This document shows positions 18,184 to 26,093 of a DNA stretch of 59,904 bases, in pieces. A program made the translations under genes and the position numbers. The DNA lies in contig NZ_KQ950185.1 of assembly GCF_001517975.1 (NCBI RefSeq), positions 179,739-239,642 of the forward strand, given 5' to 3'. Every line of letters starts with the position of its first letter. The stretch's first letter is position 1. The stretch comes from Thermobifida cellulosilytica TB100 (lineage in GTDB: Bacteria > Actinomycetota > Actinomycetes > Streptosporangiales > Streptosporangiaceae). Below the pieces are notes generated by a model. That model did not search any database. It saw only the letters and a program-made list of their open reading frames with translations, and was not told the origin of the DNA.

Positions 18184-19251
18184 TTGGAATACCGCATCAC
18201 CGCCGAGCTGACGCTTCCCGTCGGGACGCCCGGACTCGACGAGCTCCAGCAGCAGGGAGCCGCCGCGCTGCTCTCCGAATGGCTTGACCGGGTGGCGACG
18301 GTGGAGGGCCCCGAAGGGGTCGAGATCACCCCCTACGACCACCGGTTGGAGGTCGGCCCCACCGGGGCGGTGGTCGAGCTGCTGGTGGACGCTCCCGCGT
18401 TGAGCTTTGCCGAGAACGGCGCCGAGGCGCTGCTCTACGAGATCCTGGAGCGCACCGAGCTGCTCGCGGAGTGGCGGGTCGGCAAGTGCGAGGTGACCGT
18501 CAGCGACGCCGAACTCGCCGAGGCCCTCGAAGGCGGCTCGGACGAGAGCCTGGTCTCCCCCGGGCTCGGCCTGCCGATCGAGGACGTCACCGTGCAGCGC
18601 CGCCGCCTGTTCGCGCTCGGTCCCCGGCTGCGCGCGTTCGACCTCGACGCCTTCGGCCCGTCCACGGAGGACCCCGACGCACGGTTCCTCGCCGCCGGCG
18701 CGCTCGTCGACCGGGCCTCGGTGCTGACCGAGGAACTGCTCATGGACATCATGACGCTGGACGAGGAGGCCGAGTCCCTGGACAAGGACGAGTCCAACTG
18801 GACGGCCGACGACTCCGAGGGCCTGTTCGTCCTGCACGACCTGCCGGTCCGCTACCGGCACCACTACGACGTCGGCTTCGCCAAGAGGTTCCTCGTCGCC
18901 TCGGCCGTGGTCTACTCCCGGCTGACCTCCCCCCCGTGGGTGCCGCCCGCGTCCACCGCCGAGTCGCTGGCCCTGCACATCCTGATCGAGAACGCCAAGG
19001 ACCTGCTGGTGTCCTTCGCCGCGGTGGACCCCGACGACGTCACCGCGATGTTCGCGGTCTTCGAGAGCCGCGCCCACTCCCGCCACGACTACGCCTGGCT
19101 CTACCTGGAGGACCTGGACGCCGCCGACCCGAACGACTCCTCCGCCGATCCGCTGGGGTTCCTCTCCCAGGACGCCCACTCCTGGTTCGCCCCGTACCCG
19201 GAGGTGCGCAACCCGGCCGTGCACCCCTACCTGATGGACGACGAGGGCTGA
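18184..19251 (+). CDS. Unrecognised acidic protein, 355 aa, TTG start
   Basis: The best start is TTG 18184, preceded by GGGAGCC; no in-frame ATG or GTG fits better, and upstream in-frame sequence reads as non-coding. The protein is strongly acidic, soluble and mixed alpha/beta, with a conserved-looking central part (LHDLPVRYRHHYDVGFAKRF, then LTSPPWVPPASTAESLALHI). No catalytic motif or membrane segment is seen. It lies between the catalase and the second RelE-type helicase. I do not recognise the family. Confidence 0.72.
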   Translation: MEYRITAELTLPVGTPGLDELQQQGAAALLSEWLDRVATVEGPEGVEITPYDHRLEVGPTGAVVELLVDAPALSFAENGAEALLYEILERTELLAEWRVGKCEVTVSDAELAEALEGGSDESLVSPGLGLPIEDVTVQRRRLFALGPRLRAFDLDAFGPSTEDPDARFLAAGALVDRASVLTEELLMDIMTLDEEAESLDKDESNWTADDSEGLFVLHDLPVRYRHHYDVGFAKRFLVASAVVYSRLTSPPWVPPASTAESLALHILIENAKDLLVSFAAVDPDDVTAMFAVFESRAHSRHDYAWLYLEDLDAADPNDSSADPLGFLSQDAHSWFAPYPEVRNPAVHPYLMDDEG

Positions 19252-19909
19252 TCCTCCCGCTTCCCCCGCCGGAAACGCCGCCCGGTGCCGCGTCCGTGCT
19301 CCGGAGCGGGTGCGGGCGGCCCGGGCACGGGTCGACCCGCGGACTCCCGGCGCGGCCAGGCACCCGGTCCCGGGCGGGCCGCACGGCCGCGGAAGGCTGA
19401 CCGAAAACCGACGCGCCGTCCCGGACCCCGCCCCGGCGCACGCCGCACCGGCCGCCCCGGTCGGACCGGGGTCGTCCCGACCGCAGCGATCCGCCACGGG
19501 ACGGTCCGGACCGGCGAGAACACCGCCTTCCCCGGCCGGTGCGGCCCGCGGGCCGCCGCCCGCCCCGACCGGGGCGGGCACGGCGCTCCCGGCGCCCTCC
19601 CCTCCCCCGCACCCGCGTTACGGACATCAGATAAACCAAATTACGGACACCGGGAGGCCGGACAAACCCGCAGGTCGCGACGGACCGCGAAAAATTCTTC
19701 GGACATACCTTCGAAAGCAGCGGAATCAACCGCCCTGACCTGGTGTTTTACCGTACGAGAGGGGGACCGCGCCGCTTCCGGTTCCTGTCGTCCACAAGTG
19801 GTTTGCCGGAATTCCGGGAAGTGTAGACCTCTCAGTAGAAGCGGTGGCCGCCAGCCTTCTTCCCCACGCGATGTCCCACGTCAACACGGTGACCGGAGGG
19901 AATCAGCCC
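19252..19909. other. 658-base gene-free stretch upstream of helicase 2
   Basis: The first 350 bases are very GC-rich and contain open frames on both strands that have no recognisable protein character. An AT-richer pocket around 19610-19720 contains a direct repeat (see the repeat entry) and probably the promoter of the downstream helicase gene. Nothing else was recognised. Confidence 0.5.
19618..19649 (+). repeat. Direct repeat TTACGGACA with 23-bp period
   Basis: TTACGGACA occurs at 19618-19626 and 19641-19649, about two helical turns apart, with a related TTCGGACA near 19698. Such spacing suits a dimeric activator or response regulator bound to one face of the DNA upstream of the helicase gene. 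The role is inference. Confidence 0.35.
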
Positions 19910-21700
19910 GTGCCGCAACTCGCGATCGCCCCGACCTTCCTCAACGACTTCTCCCGGCTGGACTCCGGGGCCCAGCACACGGTCCTGACCGCGGTGCGGT
20001 CCTACCTCGCCGGCGACGGCGACCACCTGGAGGCCGTCTCGGACGCCTCCGACCCGCGGGTCCGGGTGCTCCAGATCAGCCCGGACTGGTCCGGCATCGT
20101 CGCCCCCTCGCACGAGGGCTCCTACTGCCTGGTCGGGGTCCGCCGCCGCGAGGAGGCCGTCTCCTACGCCCGCGTCTACCGGGCGCAGACCGGCCCCGAG
20201 CTGGAGCTGGTGGAGATGCCCGCGCCGCCCGAGCCGGTCGAGGCCGCCCCGCCGGTGCGCGGCCCGGTGGAGCTGGCGGACGCCCTGGCGCTGCCCTTCA
20301 GCGACTGGGTCCTCACCCCGCACCCCGACCACCGGGACCTGGCCACCGCCCGCTTCGCCGGGTCGACCCAGGTCACCGGCGGCCCCGGCACCGGCAAGAC
20401 GGTGCTGGCCCTGCACCGCGCCGTGCACCTGGCCGAACTGGACGCGGCCGAGCACGGGCCCGCGGCCCGCCCCAGCGTGCTGCTCACCACCGGCAGCCGC
20501 CTGCTCGCCCAGACCCTCGCCGCCCACCTGAACCGGCTGGTGTCCGCGCCGGACGTGCGCGCCCGCATCGAGGTGGTCACCGTCGACAGCCTGGCCCGCG
20601 GCATCCTGCAGGAGCGTACGGGGACGCCGCCGCAGACCCTCGGCGACGAGGAGCTCGCCGAGCGGTGGCGCTCGGCGGCCCGCATCGACGGCCTGCCGTT
20701 CTCCGGGCGCTTCCTCGTCGACGAGTGGCAGCAGGTGATCCTCGCCCAGGACCTCGCCTCGCTGCCCGACTACGTCCGCTGCGAGCGCAGCGGCCGGATG
20801 CTGCACCTGGCGCCCGAGTTCCGCCCGCACGTGTGGGAGGCCGTCCAGCGCTACACCGGCGCCATGCGCGCCGCGGGCGAGTGGTCCTACCCGCAGGTGG
20901 CGCAGGAGGCGGCGCGGCTGCTGCGCGGCTCGGGGCCGCGCTACCGGCACGTCGTCGTCGACGAGGCCCAGGACCTGCACCCCGCGCACTGGCGGCTGCT
21001 GCGCGCCATGGTGCCGGAGGGGCCCGACGACCTGTTCATCGTGGGCGACCCCGCGCAGCGGCTGGTCGACACCCGGGTCTCGCTGGCCTCGCTGGGCATC
21101 AACGTCCGCGGCCGCGGCCACCGGCTGCGCACCAGCTACCGGGTCAGCCAGGAGATCCTCGACTGGGCGCTGCCGATCCTGGGCCGCTCCACGGGGCCGG
21201 GCTCCGAGGGCTACTCCTCGGTGCTGCACGGGCCCGAGCCGGTGGTGCGCGGCTGCGTCAGCCGCGCCGAGGAGTGGGCCGCGCTGAGCGAGTGGATCCA
21301 GGCGCAACTGGAGGCGGGCGCGCAGCCGTCGTCGGTCGCGGTGGCCGGGCGCAACCAGTGGGTGGTGCGCAACATCGCCAAGGAGCTGCACGTCAGCGGT
21401 ATCGCGACCGCGCCGCTGGACGCCTCTGCGGACGTGGACGCGGTGCGGTTGGGCACCCTGCACGGCCTGAAGGGGCAGGAGTTCCGCTACGTGGCCCTGG
21501 TCGGGCTGAGCGAGCCGCTGCTGCCGCCCAAGGCCGCGATCAGCGGCGCCGAGGGCGACCCGGTCGCGCTGGAGCAGGTCTACCAGGAGGAGCGCAACCT
21601 GCTCTTCACCGCCTGCACCCGCGCCCGCGACGCGCTGTACGTCTCCTACGTGGGCGCGCCCAGCCAACTGCTGCCCGAGTCGGTGCACCTGGCCCGCTGA
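19910..21700 (+). CDS. UvrD-like SF1 helicase with RelE/ParE-like N-terminal domain (2)
   Basis: A 596-residue paralogue of the helicase at 10965. Residues 1-105 are toxin-like (PTFLNDFSRLDSG, then DPRVRVLQISPDWSGI). The helicase part shows Walker A GGPGTGKT near 157-164, Walker B VVDEAQDLHPAHW near 350, motif III GDPAQRLVD, motif V GTLHGLKGQEF and motif VI LLFTACTRARD. GTG 19910 was chosen because GGAGGG lies 8-9 bases upstream and the resulting N-terminus aligns with that of helicase 1; a longer frame from 19844 has no such support. Expected role is ATP-dependent DNA unwinding; the cellular pathway is unknown. Confidence 0.88.
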   Translation: MPQLAIAPTFLNDFSRLDSGAQHTVLTAVRSYLAGDGDHLEAVSDASDPRVRVLQISPDWSGIVAPSHEGSYCLVGVRRREEAVSYARVYRAQTGPELELVEMPAPPEPVEAAPPVRGPVELADALALPFSDWVLTPHPDHRDLATARFAGSTQVTGGPGTGKTVLALHRAVHLAELDAAEHGPAARPSVLLTTGSRLLAQTLAAHLNRLVSAPDVRARIEVVTVDSLARGILQERTGTPPQTLGDEELAERWRSAARIDGLPFSGRFLVDEWQQVILAQDLASLPDYVRCERSGRMLHLAPEFRPHVWEAVQRYTGAMRAAGEWSYPQVAQEAARLLRGSGPRYRHVVVDEAQDLHPAHWRLLRAMVPEGPDDLFIVGDPAQRLVDTRVSLASLGINVRGRGHRLRTSYRVSQEILDWALPILGRSTGPGSEGYSSVLHGPEPVVRGCVSRAEEWAALSEWIQAQLEAGAQPSSVAVAGRNQWVVRNIAKELHVSGIATAPLDASADVDAVRLGTLHGLKGQEFRYVALVGLSEPLLPPKAAISGAEGDPVALEQVYQEERNLLFTACTRARDALYVSYVGAPSQLLPESVHLAR

Positions 21701-21966
21701 TCCGGCGGGAGCGGTCGGCCCGTCCCGCTCCGGGGCGGGCCGACCGCCGTGCGTCCGGTCGCGCCGCCGGGCGAACCGTACGGCCCCGGCGGTCGGCGTT
21801 CCGGCTCCGTCGGTGCCGACGCGCCGCGACGCCCCGTCATCGGCACCGGGGCGGGGCCGTCGCCGCCCCTGTTCCGGTGCCGACCGGGCTCCCGGCGCCG
21901 GAGCACGCACCGCTGCCTGCGGGGACTTGCGCCCGTGCGCGGAGGGTGTATTACATAGAGCACCTC

Positions 21967-21978
21967 TACTGACCAGTA
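21967..21978. promoter_or_regulatory. TetR-type operator candidate upstream of GMC oxidoreductase
   Basis: TACTG-AC-CAGTA is an inverted repeat with 5-bp arms located about 80 bases before the start of the GMC gene. A TTGCGC hexamer and a TATTAC/TTACAT -10-like element lie just to its left, so the repeat would sit near the transcription start. This resembles TetR-family sites in lipid and steroid genes, but no regulator gene is adjacent. The rest of 21701-22058 holds no gene. Confidence 0.35.
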
Positions 21979-22058
21979 AGAACTGGCTCCGCGCCGGGCG
22001 GCGCTCTCCCCCGCGGCCGACGCATCCGATCCTCTCCGTACCTGTCCGGGAGTCACCC

Positions 22059-23921
22059 ATGCCCCACGAACACACCCCCGCCGCAGCGGACGACGACCGG
22101 TTCGACTACGACGTGATCGTCGTCGGCTCGGGGTTCGGCGGCTCGGTCAGCGCGCTGCGCCTGACCGAGAAGGGCTACCGGGTCGGCGTCCTGGAGGCCG
22201 GACGCCGCTTCACCCCCGAGACCCTGCCGAAGAACTCCTGGGACCTGCGCAACTTCCTGTGGGCCCCCAGCCTGGGCCTGTTCGGTATCCAGCGCATCCA
22301 CCTGCTGCGCAACGTCATGGTGCTGGCCGGGGCGGGCGTGGGCGGCGGCTCCCTCAACTACGCCAACACCCTGTACGAGCCGCTGGACGACTTCTACGAC
22401 GACCCGCAGTGGCGCGACATCACCGACTGGCGCGAGGAGCTCGCCCCCTTCTACGACCAGGCCAGACGCATGCTGGGGGTGCGGACCAACCCCACCGTCA
22501 CCCCGGCCGACGTCCAGCTCCGCAAGGCCGCCGAGGCCATGGGGGTCGGCTCGACCTTCCGCCTGGCCCCGGTGGGCGTCTTCTTCGGCGACGGGCGCGA
22601 CGGCGCGGCCGAGGGCCCCGTCGCGCCCGGAGAGGCGGGCGGCGACCCCTACTTCGGCGGCGCGGGACCGGTGCGGCGCGCCTGTCTGGAGTGCGGCGAG
22701 TGCATGACCGGCTGTCGGCACGGCGCCAAGAACATGCTCACCGAGAACTACCTGTACTTCGCCGAACGCAACGGCGCGGTGGTCCACCCCATGACCACCG
22801 TGGTGCGCCTGCGGGAGCGCCCCGCCTCGCACGGCGGCGGGTACGCGGTGGACACCCTGGTCACCGGGGCGCCCCGGACCCGGCGCAACGCCCGCACCTT
22901 CACCGCCCGCCAGGTGGTGCTCGCCGCCGGGACCTACGGCACCCAGCGCCTGCTGCACGCCATGCGCGACTCGGGCCTGCTGCCCCGCATCTCCTCCCGA
23001 CTGGGCACCCTCACCCGCACCAACTCCGAGTCCCTGGTCGGCGCGATGACCAAGGCGGTGCGCCCGCCCCAGGACTTCACCAGGGGGGTGGCGATCACCT
23101 CCTCGATGCACCCCGACCCGCACACGCACATCGAACCGGTCCGCTACGGCAAGGGCTCCAACGCGATGGGACTGCTGACCACCATGCAGGTCCCCGGCGG
23201 GGGCAGCGTGCCGCGCTGGCTGCGCTTCCTCGGCGCCGCCGTCGCGCACCCCGCCGTGTTCCTGCGCAGCCTGTCGGTGCGCAACTGGTCGGAGCGGACC
23301 ATCATCGGCCTGGTCATGCAGTCGCTGGACAACTCGCTGACCACCTACACCAGGCGGGGGCTGTTCGGCGGGCAGGTGCTCACCTCCCGGCAGGGCCACG
23401 GCGCGCCCACCCCGACCTGGATCCCCGCCGCCCAGGAGTTCGCCACCCGGATGGCCGAGCAGATCGACGGATTTCCCGGCAGCAGCGTCAGCGAGATCTT
23501 CGACATCCCGCTGACCGCGCACTTCCTGGGCGGCTGTCCGATCGGGGCCACCCCGGCCGAGGGGGTCGTCGACCCCTACCACCGGCTCTACGGGCACCCC
23601 GGCATCCACGTGGTGGACGGCTCGGCCGTCACCGCGAACCTGGGGGTCAACCCGTCCCTGACGATCACCGCGCAGGCCGAGCGCGCCATGGCGCTGTGGC
23701 CCAACCGGGGCGAGCCCGACCCGCGGCCCGCTCCCGGCTCCCCCTACCGGCGGGTGGCGCCGGTCTACCCGAAGAACCCGGCCGTCCCCGCCGGGGCCTT
23801 CGCCGAACTGCGGTTCTCCCGCCGGACCACGCTGCCGCTGGCGCCCGGTCCGGCGGCGCGGAACGGGGCGGATCCCGCCGCAGCGCGCGCCGACGCCTCC
23901 CCGCCCTGCGCGGAGGGCTGA
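22059..23921 (+). CDS. GMC oxidoreductase, cholesterol-oxidase (ChoD)-like flavoprotein
   Basis: A 620-residue FAD enzyme of the GMC family. The dinucleotide-binding loop VVGSGFGGSVSALRL lies at about residues 20-34, GAGVGGGSLNYANTLYEPLD follows, and the C-terminal GMC region includes AHFLGGCPIG and NLGVNPSLTITAQAER. Near residue 209 there is CLECGECMTGCRHGAKN, a cysteine cluster also present in mycobacterial ChoD-type proteins. Likely activity is oxidation of a 3-hydroxysteroid or other alcohol; the true substrate is unknown. ATG 22059 follows CCGGGAGTC. No signal peptide is visible. The gene is convergent with the TROVE gene. Confidence 0.85.
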   Translation: MPHEHTPAAADDDRFDYDVIVVGSGFGGSVSALRLTEKGYRVGVLEAGRRFTPETLPKNSWDLRNFLWAPSLGLFGIQRIHLLRNVMVLAGAGVGGGSLNYANTLYEPLDDFYDDPQWRDITDWREELAPFYDQARRMLGVRTNPTVTPADVQLRKAAEAMGVGSTFRLAPVGVFFGDGRDGAAEGPVAPGEAGGDPYFGGAGPVRRACLECGECMTGCRHGAKNMLTENYLYFAERNGAVVHPMTTVVRLRERPASHGGGYAVDTLVTGAPRTRRNARTFTARQVVLAAGTYGTQRLLHAMRDSGLLPRISSRLGTLTRTNSESLVGAMTKAVRPPQDFTRGVAITSSMHPDPHTHIEPVRYGKGSNAMGLLTTMQVPGGGSVPRWLRFLGAAVAHPAVFLRSLSVRNWSERTIIGLVMQSLDNSLTTYTRRGLFGGQVLTSRQGHGAPTPTWIPAAQEFATRMAEQIDGFPGSSVSEIFDIPLTAHFLGGCPIGATPAEGVVDPYHRLYGHPGIHVVDGSAVTANLGVNPSLTITAQAERAMALWPNRGEPDPRPAPGSPYRRVAPVYPKNPAVPAGAFAELRFSRRTTLPLAPGPAARNGADPAAARADASPPCAEG

Positions 23922-25450
23922 CCTCCGTGCAGGGCGGGCCGCCGGGGACGCCGCGGCGGCCCGCTCAGCCCGGCGAAGGTGTGCCGGTTGCCGGTGCCGG
24001 ACGGGCCGTGGCCGTACCTGTAGCCGACCAGGTTCCAGGTGTACACCGGCACCCGTCCGGGCACCTCCGCCGTGGGGTCCCCGCCCCTGGCCTGCTCGTC
24101 GGTGACGATCACGACGCGGTCGTGGCCACGGTAGTTGTCGCGGACCGCCCGCGCGGTGTCGGTGCCGCCCAGCTCGCCGAACCGCTCGACCACCCGCAGC
24201 AGCGGCTCGTCCGCGCGGAACCGGACCGGCCGGTGGGTGGTGCCGAACTCGACCAGGTCGGCCCGCTCGGCCCGCATCGCCAGCGCGGCCCCGAACACCG
24301 CTGCGGCGTCCGCCCAGGTCAGCGCGGACTGCGCGGAGGTGTTGCAGAACATCGACCCGGAGCGGTCCACCAGGACGAGCGTGCGTCCGGGCAGTCGGGG
24401 CACGTTGGCCAGCGACGCCTGCAACGCCCGCTCCAGCGCCGCAGCCCAGCGCGGACCGGCGGCGCGGTAGGCGGACAGGTAGCGCATGGGCAACTGGCGG
24501 GAGCGCGCCCCCTCCGCCGGGTCGGCCAGGTACTTGGCCACCCGCTCGGCCTTCTCGTCGCTCAGCCCCGCCTGGTCGAAGTTGCGCAGGTTGCGCAGCC
24601 GCGCCATGGACCCCATGGACGGCAGGACGGCCCGCCACGCGACGGCGTCCATCGGCCCCTGCAACCAGCCCGCCACGGACTCCCAGATCATGCCGGCCTG
24701 CGCCAGCTTCCTGGCGGCGTTCGCGCGGCGCAGCAGCGCGCGCCGCGTCGCGGGACGCAGCGACGTCAGCTCGGCCCGGGCGCGCAGCATCTCCAGCCCC
24801 TTGGGGACCGGCTTGCCGCGTCCGTGCCTGCGGTCCAGCGCGTGCCGGAACAGCAGGCCCTGCCGGGCGTCGGCGGCCCTCGGGTGGGTCAGCTCGATGA
24901 CGTCGCCGAAGCGGAAGGCCCGGGAGTCGGTGTCGTACTTCAGCAGCGACTGCTCGGTGTAGAGGCGGACCACGGCGTCGGCGACGCCGCGCTTGACGGG
25001 CTTGGGCACCGCCCTCCCGTAGTGCGCGGTCCAGTAGGCCAGCGCCTCGCCGGGCTCGTCGGGACGGAGCAGCACCGAGTCGACGAGCTGCCGGTTCCCG
25101 CCGTGCTCCCCCGCGGCCAGGCGGGCCTGCACCGCCTCCAGCGCGCCCACCAGGGGCGCCGAGCGCAGGCCGACGTGGCTGCGCAGCCAGCGCAGCAGGC
25201 CGCGCAGCCAGTCGAAGTCGCCCACGGCCAGTCGGGCGACCAGGTCGCGGTAGCGCCGGTCGCGGTCGTGCGCCTTCTCGTAGAAGGTTCCCTCGCCCAC
25301 CATGTTCGACACTGCGAGCAGGAACAGTTCGGAGCGCGCGTCGCGCGCGTGGCCGAGGGCTCCTTCGTAGGTCGTGCCGGAGGCGACGGCCTCGGACCTG
25401 ACAGGACTGCGCCCGATCGTGGTCGCCGTGACCCGGTTGAACTTGGCCAT
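23765..25450 (-). CDS. rsr: TROVE-domain RNA-binding protein (Ro60/Rsr orthologue)
   Basis: The 561-residue product has the two-part structure of Ro60: an N-terminal HEAT-like TROVE ring (about residues 15-350, with RDARSELFLLAVSNMVGEG, then GDFDWLRGLLRWLRSHVGLR) and a C-terminal von Willebrand A domain with the MIDAS motif LVDRSGSMF near residue 361 and GGTDTARAV. Ro proteins are cytosolic rings that bind Y RNAs and the ends of misfolded RNAs and, in bacteria, work with exoribonucleases. Y-RNA-like elements lie just upstream. ATG 25450 follows GCGAGGTGCAGT. The family-like sequence ends at HTFAGLS (about 23963); the remaining 66 codons read antisense through the terminator and the 3' end of the GMC gene, so the native stop seems to have been lost. 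Confidence 0.9.
   Translation of the reverse strand: MAKFNRVTATTIGRSPVRSEAVASGTTYEGALGHARDARSELFLLAVSNMVGEGTFYEKAHDRDRRYRDLVARLAVGDFDWLRGLLRWLRSHVGLRSAPLVGALEAVQARLAAGEHGGNRQLVDSVLLRPDEPGEALAYWTAHYGRAVPKPVKRGVADAVVRLYTEQSLLKYDTDSRAFRFGDVIELTHPRAADARQGLLFRHALDRRHGRGKPVPKGLEMLRARAELTSLRPATRRALLRRANAARKLAQAGMIWESVAGWLQGPMDAVAWRAVLPSMGSMARLRNLRNFDQAGLSDEKAERVAKYLADPAEGARSRQLPMRYLSAYRAAGPRWAAALERALQASLANVPRLPGRTLVLVDRSGSMFCNTSAQSALTWADAAAVFGAALAMRAERADLVEFGTTHRPVRFRADEPLLRVVERFGELGGTDTARAVRDNYRGHDRVVIVTDEQARGGDPTAEVPGRVPVYTWNLVGYRYGHGPSGTGNRHTFAGLSGPPRRPRRPALHGGQPSAQGGEASARAAAGSAPFRAAGPGASGSVVRRENRSSAKAPAGTAGFFG
23901..23937. terminator. Bidirectional hairpin between convergent GMC and TROVE genes
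   Basis: Arms of 16 bases at 23901-23916 and 23922-23937 pair with a single G-U and enclose the stop codon of the GMC gene in the loop. A second GC-rich stem (GGGCCGCC/GGCGGCCC, 23937-23962) follows directly. This is the expected position for shared termination of the two convergent genes. Confidence 0.5.
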
Positions 25451-25485
25451 ACTGCACCTCGCTCGGGGAGGGGAGGGGGGAGAAG

Positions 25486-25677
25486 CGCCGGGCGGGGCGG
25501 CGTGCGGAGAGGGACGTCCGAGATCGGGACGGCCGCGGAGTTTCGGCGCTCTGGACCGCTGAGCTACGCCGGGAGGAGTCCCGGCGACGGGATTCGAACC
25601 CGCGTCTCCGCCTGGAGAGGGAAGTATCCGCAGCCTGCGCACCGGACGTCCCACCGCGCACGCCGCCCCGCCCGGCG
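25486..25677 (-). ncRNA. yrlA: YrlA-like bacterial Y RNA with permuted tRNA module
   Basis: On the minus strand the ends pair in a 21-bp stem (25657-25677 with 25486-25506), then after a 4x4 internal loop in a 10-bp stem GGGACGTCCG/CGGACGTCCC (25643-25652 with 25511-25520). The top is a circularly permuted tRNA: a closing stem GCGGAG/CTCCGC, a T-arm GCGGG-TTCGAAT-CCCGT, a 7-bp acceptor-like hairpin GCCGGGA-CTCC-TCCCGGC, and a D-arm GCTC..GAGC with AGCGGTCCA. In YrlA RNAs this module mimics tRNA while the long stem binds Ro. Position 36 bases upstream of the TROVE start in the same direction supports the call. It may be processed from the TROVE leader. Exact ends are unknown. Confidence 0.8.
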
Positions 25678-25761
25678 GGGGCGCACGGCCCTGACAGTAA
25701 CGGAGAGGACTTTCCGGACGCCAGGAATTTTCTGTGCATATAGCCCCAGAAAGGACAGTCC

Positions 25762-25946
25762 AGGGCACGCCGGGGAGTCCGAGATCGGGAAGGCGGCGGT
25801 CATGGGACCGCGGACCCCGGTACCGGGGCGGCGGCCGCGCATTCCTCGGAACCGTACGGCCCTGGGAGTGGCAGGACACGCCCAGGACCTCGGCGGCTCC
25901 GGGAAGTACCCGTCACCGGCGCACCGGACTCCGCCGTGCGTGCCGG
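25762..25946 (-). ncRNA. Second Y-RNA-like element, non-tRNA top
   Basis: It shares with the YrlA-like RNA the motifs GTCCGGTGCGC, GGTACTTCCC and CCCGATCTCGGAC in the same order and orientation. Ends can pair as GGCACGC/GCGTGCC (25938-25944 with 25764-25770) and GGAGTCCG/CGGACTCC (25925-25932 with 25774-25781). The top is different: it has a CCCCGGTACCGGGG palindrome and a CCTGGG..CCCAGG stem and no T- or D-arm. I infer a paralogous Ro ligand with another effector module. No promoter was resolved. Confidence 0.55.
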
Positions 25947-26061
25947 GCCTCCCGAGACCAGGGCGCCGACGGGCTGCACCGCCGTGGCGGTGTTTCTGGG
26001 AGTTGAACCAGATGAACCGAAGTAACCGTCGACTTCGCACCGGAAGGCCGTGCTGCCGCAC
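25936..26061 (-). ncRNA. Third Y-RNA-like element
   Basis: The motif TTCCGGTGCG..GACGGTTACTTC matches the 5' motifs of the two elements to its left, and TGGTCTCGG matches their CCGATCTCGG. A nine-pair helix GGCCTTCCG/CGGGAGGCC (26041-26049 with 25946-25954) lies where helix 2 lies in the others, and CGTGCG/CGCACG can pair outside it, although this outer arm overlaps the end of the second element. The top contains a small CTGG-TTCAACTC-CCAG hairpin and a CACCGCC..GGCGGTG hairpin. Weakest of the three; could be a remnant. Confidence 0.4.
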
Positions 26062-26093
26062 GCTACGGCCCCCTCCGCCGGAGCACAACGGAT

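Noticed and set aside
19310-19738. Arg/Pro-rich open frame in the gene-free stretch
   Set aside because: No ribosome site, no recognisable domain, and composition typical of non-coding GC-rich frames.
25550-25610. Read at first as a broken or pseudo tRNA gene because of the TTCGAAT loop
   Set aside because: The T-arm lies before the acceptor and D-arm and everything is enclosed by long pairing ends, which fits a permuted tRNA module of a Y RNA better than a decayed tRNA.
22053-25739. Very long open frame on the minus strand opposite the GMC gene
   Set aside because: It is antisense to a well-supported GMC gene and in another frame from the TROVE gene; its composition is a GC-skew artefact.
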